A DNA stretch of 64,000 nt from Winogradskya consettensis (GTDB taxonomy: Bacteria > Actinomycetota > Actinomycetes > Mycobacteriales > Micromonosporaceae). The DNA lies in the NCBI RefSeq assembly GCF_018332715.1, contig NZ_BOQP01000030.1:186001-250000 (forward strand), written 5' to 3'. The translations under genes were made by a program, and so were the position numbers. Positions within the stretch are counted from its first letter, which is position 1; each line of letters starts with the position of its first letter. The notes under the pieces are model-generated. The model had not been told where the DNA came from, did not search any database, and saw nothing but the letters and a program-made list of their open reading frames with translations. Of the stretch, positions 1 through 7,819 are shown in pieces.

Positions 1-630
1 GCGCGGAACCTCGACGCCGCGCTCGGCACCCAGTACGCGATCGACGGCCACTCGCAGGGCGGTCAGGGCGCGTTGTTCGCCAACCAGCTCGCCCCCTCGT
101 ACGACGGCGCCCTGGTTCTGAAGGGCACTGCGGCGATCGCTCCGGTGTCGAACCTCAACCTGATCGCCCCCGACATCCCGGGCACGCCCGGCCAGGGGTA
201 CCTCGTGATGGCGCTCTACGGCATCAACGCGGTGGAGCCGTCGTTCGTCCCGAACAACTACCTGGCAGCACCGGCGAAGTCCAAGGCCTCGGTGCTGGCG
301 ACCGGCTGTCTCTACGAGATCCTCGACGCGTACGCCTCGTTCACCCCGGAGCAGCTCGTGCCGGGCGGCGTTGTGTCACAGACCGTGCTGAACAAACTGG
401 CACAGTACGGTAACCCGGCAACGTCCGCGCCCAGCGCCCCGATCCTCATCGTGCAGGGCACCGACGACGAGGCCGTCCCGTACGTCATCACGGCCGGCCC
501 GCTGATCGACGAGCTCAACACCTACAACGCCCCCGAGCAGTTCATCACCCTCAACGGCCAGACCCACGACGGCGCGGTCTTCGCCTCGGTGAACACGGTC
601 GCCGACTGGATCGCCGCGCACTTCGTCTGA
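1..630 (+). CDS. Secretory lipase / alpha-beta hydrolase, 3' part
   Basis: The reading frame is open from base 1, so the gene starts upstream of the window and its signal peptide is not seen. The first visible residues include the nucleophile elbow GHSQGG. Further on come an acid-residue segment (VQGTDDEAVPY) and the likely catalytic His in GQTHDGAVF, giving the Ser-Asp-His order of an alpha/beta hydrolase. The spacing and sequence style fit actinobacterial secretory lipases (LIP family), which hydrolyse ester bonds outside the cell. The fold is clear; the substrate is unknown. Confidence 0.85.
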   Translation, partial: ARNLDAALGTQYAIDGHSQGGQGALFANQLAPSYDGALVLKGTAAIAPVSNLNLIAPDIPGTPGQGYLVMALYGINAVEPSFVPNNYLAAPAKSKASVLATGCLYEILDAYASFTPEQLVPGGVVSQTVLNKLAQYGNPATSAPSAPILIVQGTDDEAVPYVITAGPLIDELNTYNAPEQFITLNGQTHDGAVFASVNTVADWIAAHFV

Positions 631-768
631 GCGACCCACGCAACCAGGGCGACCCAGCCAGGCCGGGCGGCCCACGCAACCCCGGCAACCCAGCCAGGCC
701 GGGCGACCCACGCAAGCCGGGCAACCCAGCCAGGCCGGGCGGCCCACGCAACCCGGGCGGCCCACGCC
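631..768. repeat. 36-bp tandem repeat after the lipase gene
   Basis: Three 36-bp units lie directly after the lipase stop codon (631-666, 667-702, 703-738), followed by shorter partial copies to about 768. Each unit is two related 18-bp halves, of the forms gcGRCCCACGCAAC and gcRACCCAGCCAGG. Frames through it are open only because the repeat is GC-rich and lacks stops. I treat it as non-coding. Confidence 0.8.
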
Positions 769-818
769 AACCTGACCTGATTCGCCCCTCTCAGACCGGC
801 CCCTGGGGAGGGACCGGC

Positions 819-855
819 GGAGCCCCACGCGGCCTCAACCACCGCGTGGGGCTCC
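819..855. terminator. Strong hairpin, likely terminator of the lipase gene
   Basis: Arms 819-832 and 842-855 are perfectly complementary (14 bp, sequence GGAGCCCCACGCGG) around a 9-base loop. There is no U-tract, which is common for actinobacterial terminators. It lies between the lipase repeat array and the next rightward gene. Confidence 0.65.
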
Positions 856-1083
856 GTCGCCTCCGCACGACGCAGTCCGTTCCGGGGTTACGGCAGTTCC
901 TGGATGGACACCCGCCGGGGCGAACCGCGTACCACTTCCGGGCGAATCCGCTGGTCCCGCGGCAGCGAACATCGGTATTGTCGGTTTATCTGCTGGGATG
1001 TCACCTCGCATCGTCGCTCCAGACCCCGGCGGCACGAAACTCGGCGGCACGGAATTCTCTTGTGCCATGGTCTGGAGCCCGCT

Positions 1084-1491
1084 GTGCGCATTTCTCTTCG
1101 CCGACCGTCTCTGACCCGCGACGCGGTGCCCGAGGTCGACTTCGGCTCTCTGATGGATCGGGTGTCCCGCGGAGACCGCGAGGCCTTCGCCGTCCTGTAC
1201 GACCAGACCTCCGGGCCGGTCCGGGACCGGATCCAGGCCCGTCTGGTGCATCCACACTCGACGACGACGCTGGTGGCGGCCGTCTATGTCGAGGTGTGGT
1301 GGCTGGCCGGCTGTTACGCGGGGCCGCCTTCCGGCGTCACCGGATGGATCCACGGGATCGCCGAGCGAAGGCTGAGGGACCGGCGCCCGCAGCCCCCGGT
1401 GCCCGCGGCCTCGACGGAGCGGACCATCGAGGTACGCGAGCTGGCGGACCTGCTCGGCCGGGCCCCGGAGGAGCTGACCAGCTACAGGTGA
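1084..1491 (+). CDS. Sigma-70 region 2-like protein
   Basis: This short protein (about 135 aa from the GTG at 1084; the frame is open upstream to 904) contains a stretch resembling ECF sigma-factor region 2: a DFGSLMDRVSRGDREAFAVLYD helix pair, then ARLVHP and AVYVEVWWLAG, and a WIHGIAERRLRDR segment. No region 4 follows, since the protein ends soon after an acidic helix. It could be a truncated sigma factor or a stand-alone region-2 protein. The start is uncertain because no good ribosome site is visible. It ends 7 bp before the convergent gene at 1498. Confidence 0.5.
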   Translation: MRISLRRPSLTRDAVPEVDFGSLMDRVSRGDREAFAVLYDQTSGPVRDRIQARLVHPHSTTTLVAAVYVEVWWLAGCYAGPPSGVTGWIHGIAERRLRDRRPQPPVPAASTERTIEVRELADLLGRAPEELTSYR

Positions 1492-1497
1492 CGGGGC

Positions 1498-2538
1498 CTA
1501 CCGGGACCTCGGCGTGCGCTTGTGCTGCAGGGTCGCGATCAGCGCGAGGGTGGATTCGGCGCCCTGGTTGACGTTGACGCCCTGCGCGGTCAGTCCGTCG
1601 AAGCCGCCGCCCGTCGCGCGGTCCCACATCGTGACGCCGGCGTCGTTGTCACCGAGGAACCACTGCACACATTGGCCCACTGTCACCAGCCATTGTTCGT
1701 CGCCGGTGACCTCGGCGGCGGTGGCGCAGGCGTCGGCGAGGGCGGCGATCTCGATGGGTTGCTGGTCGTAGCGTTGCCGTACGGTCCGGCGGGTCCATCC
1801 GGCGACCGGGAGCGGGCGCAGGTGCCCGTCTGCCAGGTGAGCGTCGCGCAGCCAGGTGAGCATCCGCAGACCGGCTGCGCGCAACGCCACGTCGCCGCGG
1901 CGATGACCCGCGGCGATGACCACCTCGGCGAGGGCGGCGCTGGCATAGCTGAGGTGCGGGTACGGCCAGGACCACGCCGGGTCCGGGTCGGGCCACCCGA
2001 TCGCGGAGGCGGCGTCGGCGAGCAGCGTCGCGGCGAGCTCGTTGCCCGGGTCGGCACGCAGGATCTCCGCCGCGCCGAGCCCCGCGAACGCCATGGCGTG
2101 CGGCGCCGGTGACCTGCGGGCGGCGCCGGCGGTGAACGCCCGCAGCGCCGAGTCCCGGATCCAGCCGGCGGGGTGGCGCGCCGCGGCGGTGCCGAGGCCC
2201 CACAGGGCACGTCCCCACCAGTCGCCGAGCTCCGGGCGGTCGGTCCAACGGCGCTCGAAGCTGAGCCGGTTGTGGAACGAGCCGTCCGCGGCCTGGGCAT
2301 GGACGAGAAACGTCAGGTACGTCTCGGCGAGCCGCAGCAGCGCCGGCGCCGGGTCCGGCTCGCGGCTGACCACGAGCAGGCCCCGCGCCACGTCATCGGT
2401 GCAGTAGCCGTGCTCACGGCGGGCGATGGCGTACTGCGCGTGCTCGAACAACCCGGTGTCATCGGTGAGCCGGATCAAATGATGGAACGGCGGCGTCGGC
2501 GTGGTCCGCCGCGCCGGTGCCTCGACCGGCGCCGTCAT
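1498..2538 (-). CDS. Six-hairpin glycosidase-like partner of a GT4 glycosyltransferase
   Basis: A 346-aa protein with no signal peptide. It carries LTDDTGLFEHA near residues 24-34 and YCTDDVAR near 46-52, typical of a family that in other bacteria follows, or is fused to, a GT4 glycosyltransferase and adopts an (alpha/alpha)6 barrel (from memory of that family). Repeated Trp/Gly-rich helical segments such as DWWGRALWGLG fit such a barrel. It is the last gene of the leftward unit with the GT4 gene at 2762-3922, separated from it by a repeat array. The biochemical role is unknown; processing of a mannan-like glycan is a guess. Confidence 0.7.
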   Translation of the reverse strand: MTAPVEAPARRTTPTPPFHHLIRLTDDTGLFEHAQYAIARREHGYCTDDVARGLLVVSREPDPAPALLRLAETYLTFLVHAQAADGSFHNRLSFERRWTDRPELGDWWGRALWGLGTAAARHPAGWIRDSALRAFTAGAARRSPAPHAMAFAGLGAAEILRADPGNELAATLLADAASAIGWPDPDPAWSWPYPHLSYASAALAEVVIAAGHRRGDVALRAAGLRMLTWLRDAHLADGHLRPLPVAGWTRRTVRQRYDQQPIEIAALADACATAAEVTGDEQWLVTVGQCVQWFLGDNDAGVTMWDRATGGGFDGLTAQGVNVNQGAESTLALIATLQHKRTPRSR

Positions 2539-2594
2539 GGCTGAGCCCCCTCAGACATGCCCTCAGGGCCGCAGACCGCGGACGGCAGGGAAAG

Positions 2595-2765
2595 CCGCGC
2601 CCCCGGAACGAGGAGGCGATCGGTCACGGCCGAGCGGCCGCGGGCCACGAACGCCGAGAAAGTCCGCGCCCCCGGAACGAAGAGGCGATCGGTCACGGCC
2701 GAGCGGCCGCGGGCCACGAACGCCGAGGAGGTCCGCGCCGGCGGAGCGAGAATGCGATCGGTCAT
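2595..2765. repeat. 69-bp intergenic tandem repeat
   Basis: Two full units (2595-2663 and 2664-2732) and a diverged partial third (2733 to about 2765) share CCGCGCCCCCGGAACGA and GCGATCGGTCACGGCC. The third copy runs into the stop codon of the glycosyltransferase gene. The array fills the gap between the two leftward genes and could form RNA structure or affect expression of the downstream gene. Confidence 0.8.
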
Positions 2766-3922
2766 ACCAGGGCGGTCGCAGAAACAGAGGCAGAAACAGA
2801 CGCGGAGACAGCAGCCGGGGCGGGGGAGGAACCAGCCGCCGGGACGCCGGTGACGAGCGCGGCGGCGAGGGCTTCGTAGCGGGCGGCGACGGCGGGCCAG
2901 CGCAGAGCGGCGGTGTCGGAGCCGGCGATGGGGCCGCGGTTGGTGAGGACCTTGCGGACCGCGGCGGACAGGGCGCGGGGGTTGCGGTGGGGGACGATGA
3001 GGCCGGGGCCGTCGGTGAGGACCTCGACGGCGTGCGGGAACGAGGTGGCGACGACGGGTACGCCCGCCGCGACCGCTTCCACCAGGACGCCCGAGGTGAC
3101 CTGTTCGGTGGAGTCGTACGGCAGCACGACCACGTCGGCCGACCCGATGAGGGCGCCGAGGCCGGCCTGGTCGAGGTAGGTGTCCCGGAAGTCGACCTGG
3201 GGCGCCACGCCGAGCTCGGCACTGAGCCGGTGCAGGCCCGACCGGTACGACTCGCCGTGCAGTTCGATCACGCGTGGGTGGGTCCGGCCCGCGACGATGT
3301 ACAGCGGGTCGAGGCTCTTGAGGGGTACGAGCGCCCGGATCGCCCATTCGATGCCCTTGCCCGGCCCGAGCAGACCCCAGGTCAGCATGTGCGGACGGGC
3401 GGGCCGCTCGGTGCGCGTACCCGTGTCGAAGGCCGCACCGTGCGGGATGACGGCGACCTTGGCCGGGTCGACGTCGTAGCCGATCAGGAGCCGGTCCCGG
3501 GCGGTGGCGGTCATCGTGACGGCGGCGCCGGCCGTGGCGACGACCTGCTCCAGCACGGACTTCTGCCGCGGGGTGGGCCGGCTGAGGACGGTGTGCAGGA
3601 CCACGATCGTGGGTACGGTCAGCCGCCGCATGAGCCGGAGCACGTCAGCGCCGTCAGCACCGGGGTAGATGCCGTACTCGTGCTGCACGATCGCGACGTC
3701 GAACGCGTTCAGCGCGTCAGCGGCCTCCCGCCAGCCGTCAGCCGCCGCCATCCGCCAGGTGTGCGCGACGTCGGGCCCGGACGGCGTGTGGTCCCCCGGG
3801 GCGGTGACGCGTACGACGCTGCCGGCCGTGTCACCGCCGGTGATGCTCCCGGCGAGCGCGGCGTTGAACGTCGCCAGGCCGCACCGGGTGGGTGGCTGGG
3901 TGCTGAGAAATCCGAACCGCAT
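2762..3922 (-). CDS. GT4-family glycosyltransferase
   Basis: A 386-aa cytoplasmic protein with the GT-B pattern. The N-terminal Rossmann half begins RFGFLSTQPPTRCGLATF (residues 2-19). The C-terminal half carries the nucleotide-sugar site, with HG at 161-162, TWGLLGPGKGIEWAI (181-195) and YDSTEQVTSGVLVEAVAAG (269-287), whose E273 and E282 stand in the region of the EX7E motif. The ATG at 3922 has CAGGGG just upstream and is preferred over the much longer open frame. The C-terminal tail is a low-complexity Ala/Ser/Val repeat. It lies in a leftward unit with a DUF5994 gene and the partner gene at 1498. The retaining mechanism follows from the family; donor and acceptor are unknown. Confidence 0.88.
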   Translation of the reverse strand: MRFGFLSTQPPTRCGLATFNAALAGSITGGDTAGSVVRVTAPGDHTPSGPDVAHTWRMAAADGWREAADALNAFDVAIVQHEYGIYPGADGADVLRLMRRLTVPTIVVLHTVLSRPTPRQKSVLEQVVATAGAAVTMTATARDRLLIGYDVDPAKVAVIPHGAAFDTGTRTERPARPHMLTWGLLGPGKGIEWAIRALVPLKSLDPLYIVAGRTHPRVIELHGESYRSGLHRLSAELGVAPQVDFRDTYLDQAGLGALIGSADVVVLPYDSTEQVTSGVLVEAVAAGVPVVATSFPHAVEVLTDGPGLIVPHRNPRALSAAVRKVLTNRGPIAGSDTAALRWPAVAARYEALAAALVTGVPAAGSSPAPAAVSASVSASVSATALV

Positions 3923-3957
3923 AACCCCTGCTTTCGATGGTTGGAGTGCCACTGCGG

Positions 3958-4380
3958 TCAGGCTGTGAGCCCGGTCAGCAGGTCGGGCGCGCGGCGTTCG
4001 CCGTCCGGGTCGGCCGCGGCGGCCATGACGGTCTCCGCCTGCTCGCCGGTGGCGTCGACCGGCACGATCGCCAGGTCGTAACGGTCGCGGCCGAAGTCGG
4101 TCATCAGCGTGACGAGGCCGTGCGGCTGCGAGCTGAACCAGGCGAGCCGGACGGCGCGGCGGTCGCCGGGCAGCCGTTTCGGATGCGGCGCCTGCCAGTC
4201 CTCGGTGCGGGCCAGCGCGTGGGTGATGGTGCCCCGCCGGCCGCTGAGCTCGGCGACGAGCTGCGGCAGCTCGGTGGTCAGGTCGTTCGTGCGGGGCCAC
4301 CAGGCACCGTCGAGCAGCTTGCCCCGGGTGTCCCCGGGGGCGAGGCGCAGCCGGACGGTGGGTGCCGCGACGGCGGTCAT
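3958..4380 (-). CDS. DUF5994 family protein
   Basis: A 140-aa soluble protein beginning MTAVAAPTVRLRLAPGDTRG, with WWPRTNDLTTELPQLV and WQAPHPKRLPG segments that I associate with the actinobacterial DUF5994 family. Function is unknown. Its ATG overlaps the stop of the preceding 58-aa gene (ATGA), so the two are probably translationally coupled. It precedes the GT4 gene by 35 bp in the same direction. Confidence 0.75.
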   Translation of the reverse strand: MTAVAAPTVRLRLAPGDTRGKLLDGAWWPRTNDLTTELPQLVAELSGRRGTITHALARTEDWQAPHPKRLPGDRRAVRLAWFSSQPHGLVTLMTDFGRDRYDLAIVPVDATGEQAETVMAAAADPDGERRAPDLLTGLTA

Positions 4381-4553
4381 GACGCGGCCGCCTTCGCGAC
4401 GAGGTCGTCGGCGCTCAGGTCGAGGGTGGCGAGCAGTCCGACCTGGTGGTGCAGGTCGACCTGGTCGGGCAGGGAACGGTCGACCCAGTCGGCGCGCTGG
4501 CTCTTGCCGCGCTCGCGCAGGGCGGTGACGATGACGTGCCGGGGAACCATCAT
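4377..4553 (-). CDS. Small 58-aa protein coupled to the DUF5994 gene
   Basis: The leftward frame from tandem ATGs at 4553/4550 reads MMVPRHVIVTALRERGK, then residues including RADWVDRSLPDQVDLHHQVG, and ends AKAAAS. It stops in an ATGA overlap with the DUF5994 start. Its composition (balanced charge, a conserved-looking LPDQVD patch) and coupling favour a real gene, although it is below common ORF length cut-offs. No function can be assigned. Confidence 0.65.
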   Translation of the reverse strand: MMVPRHVIVTALRERGKSQRADWVDRSLPDQVDLHHQVGLLATLDLSADDLVAKAAAS

Positions 4554-4985
4554 GGCGGGCTGCTTCCGTGGTGCCGCGACGGATGCAACACGGCACCGGC
4601 CACGGGCCGACGGCCGCCCTGCACCGCATGCGCAGCGGTGAATGGCGCGGGAAAGCCCGTCGGATCGGCCCGTACGTCATCGGAAGATCGCGACGCGGCG
4701 GGGTCGAGGCCGAACCGGTGTGCCGACGGCAGGATCACCGAGAGGCTGGAATGCCGGAATGTTTGGAATGCCGAAAGTCTGGAATGCCGGAATGTTTGGC
4801 AGCGCCAGGAGCGACAAGGCCAAGATTGACAGCGCCCGAACAACGATGCCAAGTAGACCGGCCGACCGCGCATCATGCCCGTCAGAGGAGCGCGCAGTTC
4901 CGGAGTACGGCCCACTTTACGCCCCCGGCGGCCGTTCCGGCGAACCTGGTGATCGGGCCCACCCCATCGAGACCGTCACCCAGCG
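4554..4985. other. Intergenic region with a 20-bp direct repeat
   Basis: No convincing gene lies in these 432 bases, between the start of the leftward four-gene unit and the 3' end of the S33 peptidase gene. A perfect 20-bp direct repeat, TGGAATGCCGGAATGTTTGG, occurs at 4747-4766 and 4780-4799 (33 bp apart), and a shorter GGAATGCC copy lies between them. The region is less GC-rich than its surroundings and should hold the promoter for the 4553 to 1498 unit. Confidence 0.6.
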
Positions 4986-6248
4986 TCACGCCAGACCGGT
5001 GGCCATGTCCATCAGGCGGCCCAGGACCCGCTCGCCGTCGGCGCGCAGACCGTCGTGCTCGAACTCGTTGGTGACCCACGTCCGGACGTTGCCGACCGCG
5101 GCGGCCGTCTCCAGGGACAGGCCGGCGTCGACGTACATGTCGTCGTGGTAGACCGCCGCGCGGACCGGGACCTCGTTCGAGGCGAGCCGCGCCGGGTCGT
5201 ACAGGGCGGGCCAGTCCTGCGCCCGGGCCAGGATCTCGGCGGCACCCGCGAACGGGCGCAGCGCCTTGATCTCCTCGAACATCCAGGGGTACATCATCTC
5301 GCCGGTGAAGTAGAGCGGATCGGCTTTCTCCGCGAACTCCGGGTACTGCGTGATCGCCTGCTCGGCGGCCCACCCGGTCGCGCTGCCGGGAGCCCCGTAG
5401 CAGTACTCCTGCAACGCGTACAGCGGACGGTCGACGAACCCGGTCTCGCTCATCACGGCGTACCTGAAGGCATCGGGAATTTCCGCTCCTAGGCCGGCGG
5501 ACTCGATCAGCCAGTGCACGTTGGAGAAGCCGTTGCTCATGCCGAAGGAGGAGCCGAGCAGCCGCAGGCGCCGGGCCGTGAGCCGGTCACCGTCGGGCAG
5601 GCGCACATCCTCGGCAATGAGCCGGTCGCTCAGGCGGCGGATCGCGGCGGCATCCTCCGGGTACGCCCGGTAGTACGCGGCGTTCTTGGCCGCGACCCGG
5701 GGATAGGTACGCGCGTACACGTCGTGCGCCGTCGCATCGAGCCCCGACAGTCCTCCGGTGATGTAGCAATTGCGCAGGCCCTCAGGAGCGATCGAGAGGT
5801 ACGTGAGGGTGCAGAACCCGCCGTAGCTCTGCCCGAAGGTGTCCCACGGCACCCAGCCGGCGACCTCCTCACGCAGGATCTCGGCGTCGCGCACGATGCT
5901 GTCGGCACGCATCAGCCTCAGGTACGCGGCGATCTGCTCGTCGGTCATCCCCTGCACCGTCCGCGCGGTGATCGGCGTACTGCGCCCGGTGCCGCGCTGG
6001 TCCAGCATCAGCACCCGGTGCGTGCGCAGGGCCCGGCGCAGCCACGCGTCCTGCCCGAACGGCCGCGTCCCCGGGCTGCCCGGCCCGCCCTGCAGGAACA
6101 GCAGCCACGGCAGCTCGTCACGGGCTCGGTCGGCGGCGACGATCTCGCGGGCGAACACCTCGATGGTCTCCCCGTCGTCGGGCCGCGAGTGGTCGAGCGG
6201 CACGGCGACGACATGGTCCTTGAAGACGATTCCGGGATTCGCGATCAC
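4986..6248 (-). CDS. Proline iminopeptidase-like S33 hydrolase
   Basis: A 420-aa protein from the GTG at 6248 (VIANPGIVFKDHVV). The oxyanion motif LQGGPGSPG (52-60) is followed by LDQRGTGRST (82-91), then the nucleophile elbow GQSYGG with Ser141. A late EFEHDGLRADG supplies the probable catalytic His. The order and length match peptidase family S33 (prolyl aminopeptidase / tripeptidyl-type), which removes N-terminal residues, often proline, from peptides. No signal peptide is seen, so it is probably cytoplasmic. It is a single gene, divergent from the membrane protein at 6364. Confidence 0.88.
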   Translation of the reverse strand: MIANPGIVFKDHVVAVPLDHSRPDDGETIEVFAREIVAADRARDELPWLLFLQGGPGSPGTRPFGQDAWLRRALRTHRVLMLDQRGTGRSTPITARTVQGMTDEQIAAYLRLMRADSIVRDAEILREEVAGWVPWDTFGQSYGGFCTLTYLSIAPEGLRNCYITGGLSGLDATAHDVYARTYPRVAAKNAAYYRAYPEDAAAIRRLSDRLIAEDVRLPDGDRLTARRLRLLGSSFGMSNGFSNVHWLIESAGLGAEIPDAFRYAVMSETGFVDRPLYALQEYCYGAPGSATGWAAEQAITQYPEFAEKADPLYFTGEMMYPWMFEEIKALRPFAGAAEILARAQDWPALYDPARLASNEVPVRAAVYHDDMYVDAGLSLETAAAVGNVRTWVTNEFEHDGLRADGERVLGRLMDMATGLA

Positions 6249-6260
6249 GGTTCGGAGCTT

Positions 6261-6294
6261 AGCCGTGCCTCCTCCCCAGGGAGGAGGCACGGCT
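6261..6294. promoter_or_regulatory. 15-bp perfect inverted repeat between divergent genes
   Basis: Arms 6261-6275 and 6280-6294 (AGCCGTGCCTCCTCC and its complement) are separated by 4 bases. The hairpin lies 13 bp upstream of the leftward peptidase start and about 70 bp upstream of the rightward membrane-protein start. No gene ends here, so a simple terminator role is not obvious. It may be an operator or a leader hairpin. Confidence 0.5.
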
Positions 6295-6363
6295 CGGACC
6301 AGCGGCCGCGGGTCCGGCCCCGGGGCGGGCGAAACGGGCACCGCGGAACCCGAGGATCGACCT

Positions 6364-7287
6364 ATGACCACCACAATCATGCCGGTACGCGTCCAGCGCT
6401 GGAACCGTCCGCTGCTGGTCCTGGCCGCCGCCATGGCCGTGCTGACGATCGCCACCCTGGCAGGACTGGCCGCCGACGACCGGATCGTCACCGGAGCCCC
6501 GGTCTGGCTCAAGCCGTTCAAGTTCTCCGTCTCGTTCGTGCTCTACGCGGGCACCCTCGCGTGGATGCTGACCCTGCTGCCCCGGCGCAGCCGCCTCGCC
6601 GAATGGTCGACCGTCGTCATCGTCGCGATGGGCGTCGCCGAGATGGTGGTCATCGCCGGGCAGGCCGCCCGGGGCCAGACCAGCCACTACAACCAGACCA
6701 GCGCGCTCAACTCGGTGCTCTGGAACGTCATGGGTACGGCGATCATGGTGCTGTTCGTGGCTCAGATCGTGATCGCCGTGGTGGTGCTGCGGGCACGGAT
6801 CGCCGACCGGGTCGCCGCTCTGGGCGTACGACTCGGGCTGGGCCTGTCGTCCTTGGGCATGCTGGCAGCGATCCCGATGGTCCTGCCGACCGCCGCACCC
6901 GGGATCGACGACATCGCCGGCGCGCACAGCGTCGGCACTCTCGACGGCGGACCCGGGCTGCCGGTGCTGGGCTGGAGCACGGTCGGCGGTGACCTGCGCG
7001 CCGGGCATTTCGTGGGCCTGCACGCCCTGCAGGCACTGCCGCTGCTCGCGCTGCTGCTGGCCCGGCTCGGCGGACGGCTCGCGCAGCGTACGCAGATCGG
7101 CCTGCTCCGGGTCGCGGGAACGGCCTACGGCGCAACGACCGTCGTGCTGACCTGGCAGGCACTGCGTGGCCAGTCGGTCGTGCACCCGGATGCCCTGACT
7201 CTCACCGCACTGGCCGTCATCGTGGCCGCCACCGCGACCGCCGCCGGTGTGTATCTCGCCGCGAACCGGAAGGCTGTGACCGCATGA
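6364..7287 (+). CDS. Polytopic membrane protein of unknown function
   Basis: A 307-aa protein from an ATG preceded by GAGGATCG. About eight hydrophobic helices are evident, for example PLLVLAAAMAVLTIATLAG, FVLYAGTLAWMLTLL and LTALAVIVAATATAAGVYL. The conserved-looking VWLKPFKFSVSF lies between helices 1 and 2. I do not recognise a family beyond actinobacterial hypothetical membrane proteins. The stop overlaps the ATG of the ABA4-like gene (ATGA), so they form one translational unit. Confidence 0.75.
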   Translation: MTTTIMPVRVQRWNRPLLVLAAAMAVLTIATLAGLAADDRIVTGAPVWLKPFKFSVSFVLYAGTLAWMLTLLPRRSRLAEWSTVVIVAMGVAEMVVIAGQAARGQTSHYNQTSALNSVLWNVMGTAIMVLFVAQIVIAVVVLRARIADRVAALGVRLGLGLSSLGMLAAIPMVLPTAAPGIDDIAGAHSVGTLDGGPGLPVLGWSTVGGDLRAGHFVGLHALQALPLLALLLARLGGRLAQRTQIGLLRVAGTAYGATTVVLTWQALRGQSVVHPDALTLTALAVIVAATATAAGVYLAANRKAVTA

Positions 7288-7733
7288 CCGGAGTTCTGTT
7301 CTCGCTGACGTTCGCCTGTGCCGCGCCGTTCTGGGCCCTGATGATCCTGCTTCCCAGCTGGTCGTGGACGCGCCGGATCATCGGCTCGCCCTGGATCGTG
7401 CTGCCACCGCTGCTGATCTACGCCATCACCGTGGCCGGGTCGCTCGGCGAGGTCCTTCCGGCCGTTGCCTCCCCGACCCTCGCCGGCGTCCGGGAGCTGC
7501 TCGGCTCGGCCGACGGCGCCACTGCGGGGTGGGCACACATGATCGCCTTCGACCTGTTCGTCGGGCGGTGGGCGTGGCTCGACAGCCGGGAGCGTGCCGT
7601 CCCGGCGCTGGTCATGGCCCCGGTTCTGCTGCTCACGATCCTGCTCGGGCCGCTGGGGCTGCTCGCGTACCTCGTGCTCCGCCGCTGGTGGCGCCCGAAA
7701 TCGGTTGCGGGCAATTCAGTTGTGCACGATTGA
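7284..7733 (+). CDS. ABA4-like family membrane protein
   Basis: A 149-aa protein with four hydrophobic segments. It contains the pattern APFWALMILLPSWSWTRRI near the N-terminus and AHMIAFDLFVGRWAWLDS in the middle, which match the DUF4281/ABA4-like family; plant ABA4 is needed for neoxanthin synthesis. The bacterial role is unknown. It is translationally coupled to the preceding membrane-protein gene. Its last codons already contain the first units of the 15-bp repeat array. Confidence 0.82.
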   Translation: MTGVLFSLTFACAAPFWALMILLPSWSWTRRIIGSPWIVLPPLLIYAITVAGSLGEVLPAVASPTLAGVRELLGSADGATAGWAHMIAFDLFVGRWAWLDSRERAVPALVMAPVLLLTILLGPLGLLAYLVLRRWWRPKSVAGNSVVHD

Positions 7734-7789
7734 GTTGTGTGCAATTAAGTTGTGCACAATTAAATTGCACACAACCAAGTTGTGCACAA
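7705..7789. repeat. 15-bp-period palindromic repeat array (possible operator cluster)
   Basis: Copies of the 10-bp near-palindrome TTGTGCACAA or variants start at 7705 (TTGCGGGCAA, degenerate), 7720 (TTGTGCACGA), 7735 (TTGTGTGCAA), 7750 (TTGTGCACAA), 7765 (TTGCACACAA) and 7780 (TTGTGCACAA), exactly 15 bp apart. The array is AT-richer than the flanks. It overlaps the end of the ABA4-like gene and ends 30 bp before the histidine kinase start. It looks like a run of transcription-factor sites or iterons. Translation in any frame gives five-residue repeats that I regard as incidental. Confidence 0.8.
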
Positions 7790-7819
7790 CCGATCTGGGT
7801 GAGTGGTGCGGGGAGAGCG

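Noticed and set aside
631..768. A CRISPR-like array
   Set aside because: The units are contiguous tandem repeats with no unique spacers, and no cas genes are present. The same applies to the arrays at 2595, 7705, 24049 and 63069.
2501..4081. A 526-codon rightward open frame
   Set aside because: It is antisense to the GT4 and DUF5994 genes. Its Arg/Gly/Asp-rich translation has no domain signals and comes from high third-position GC.
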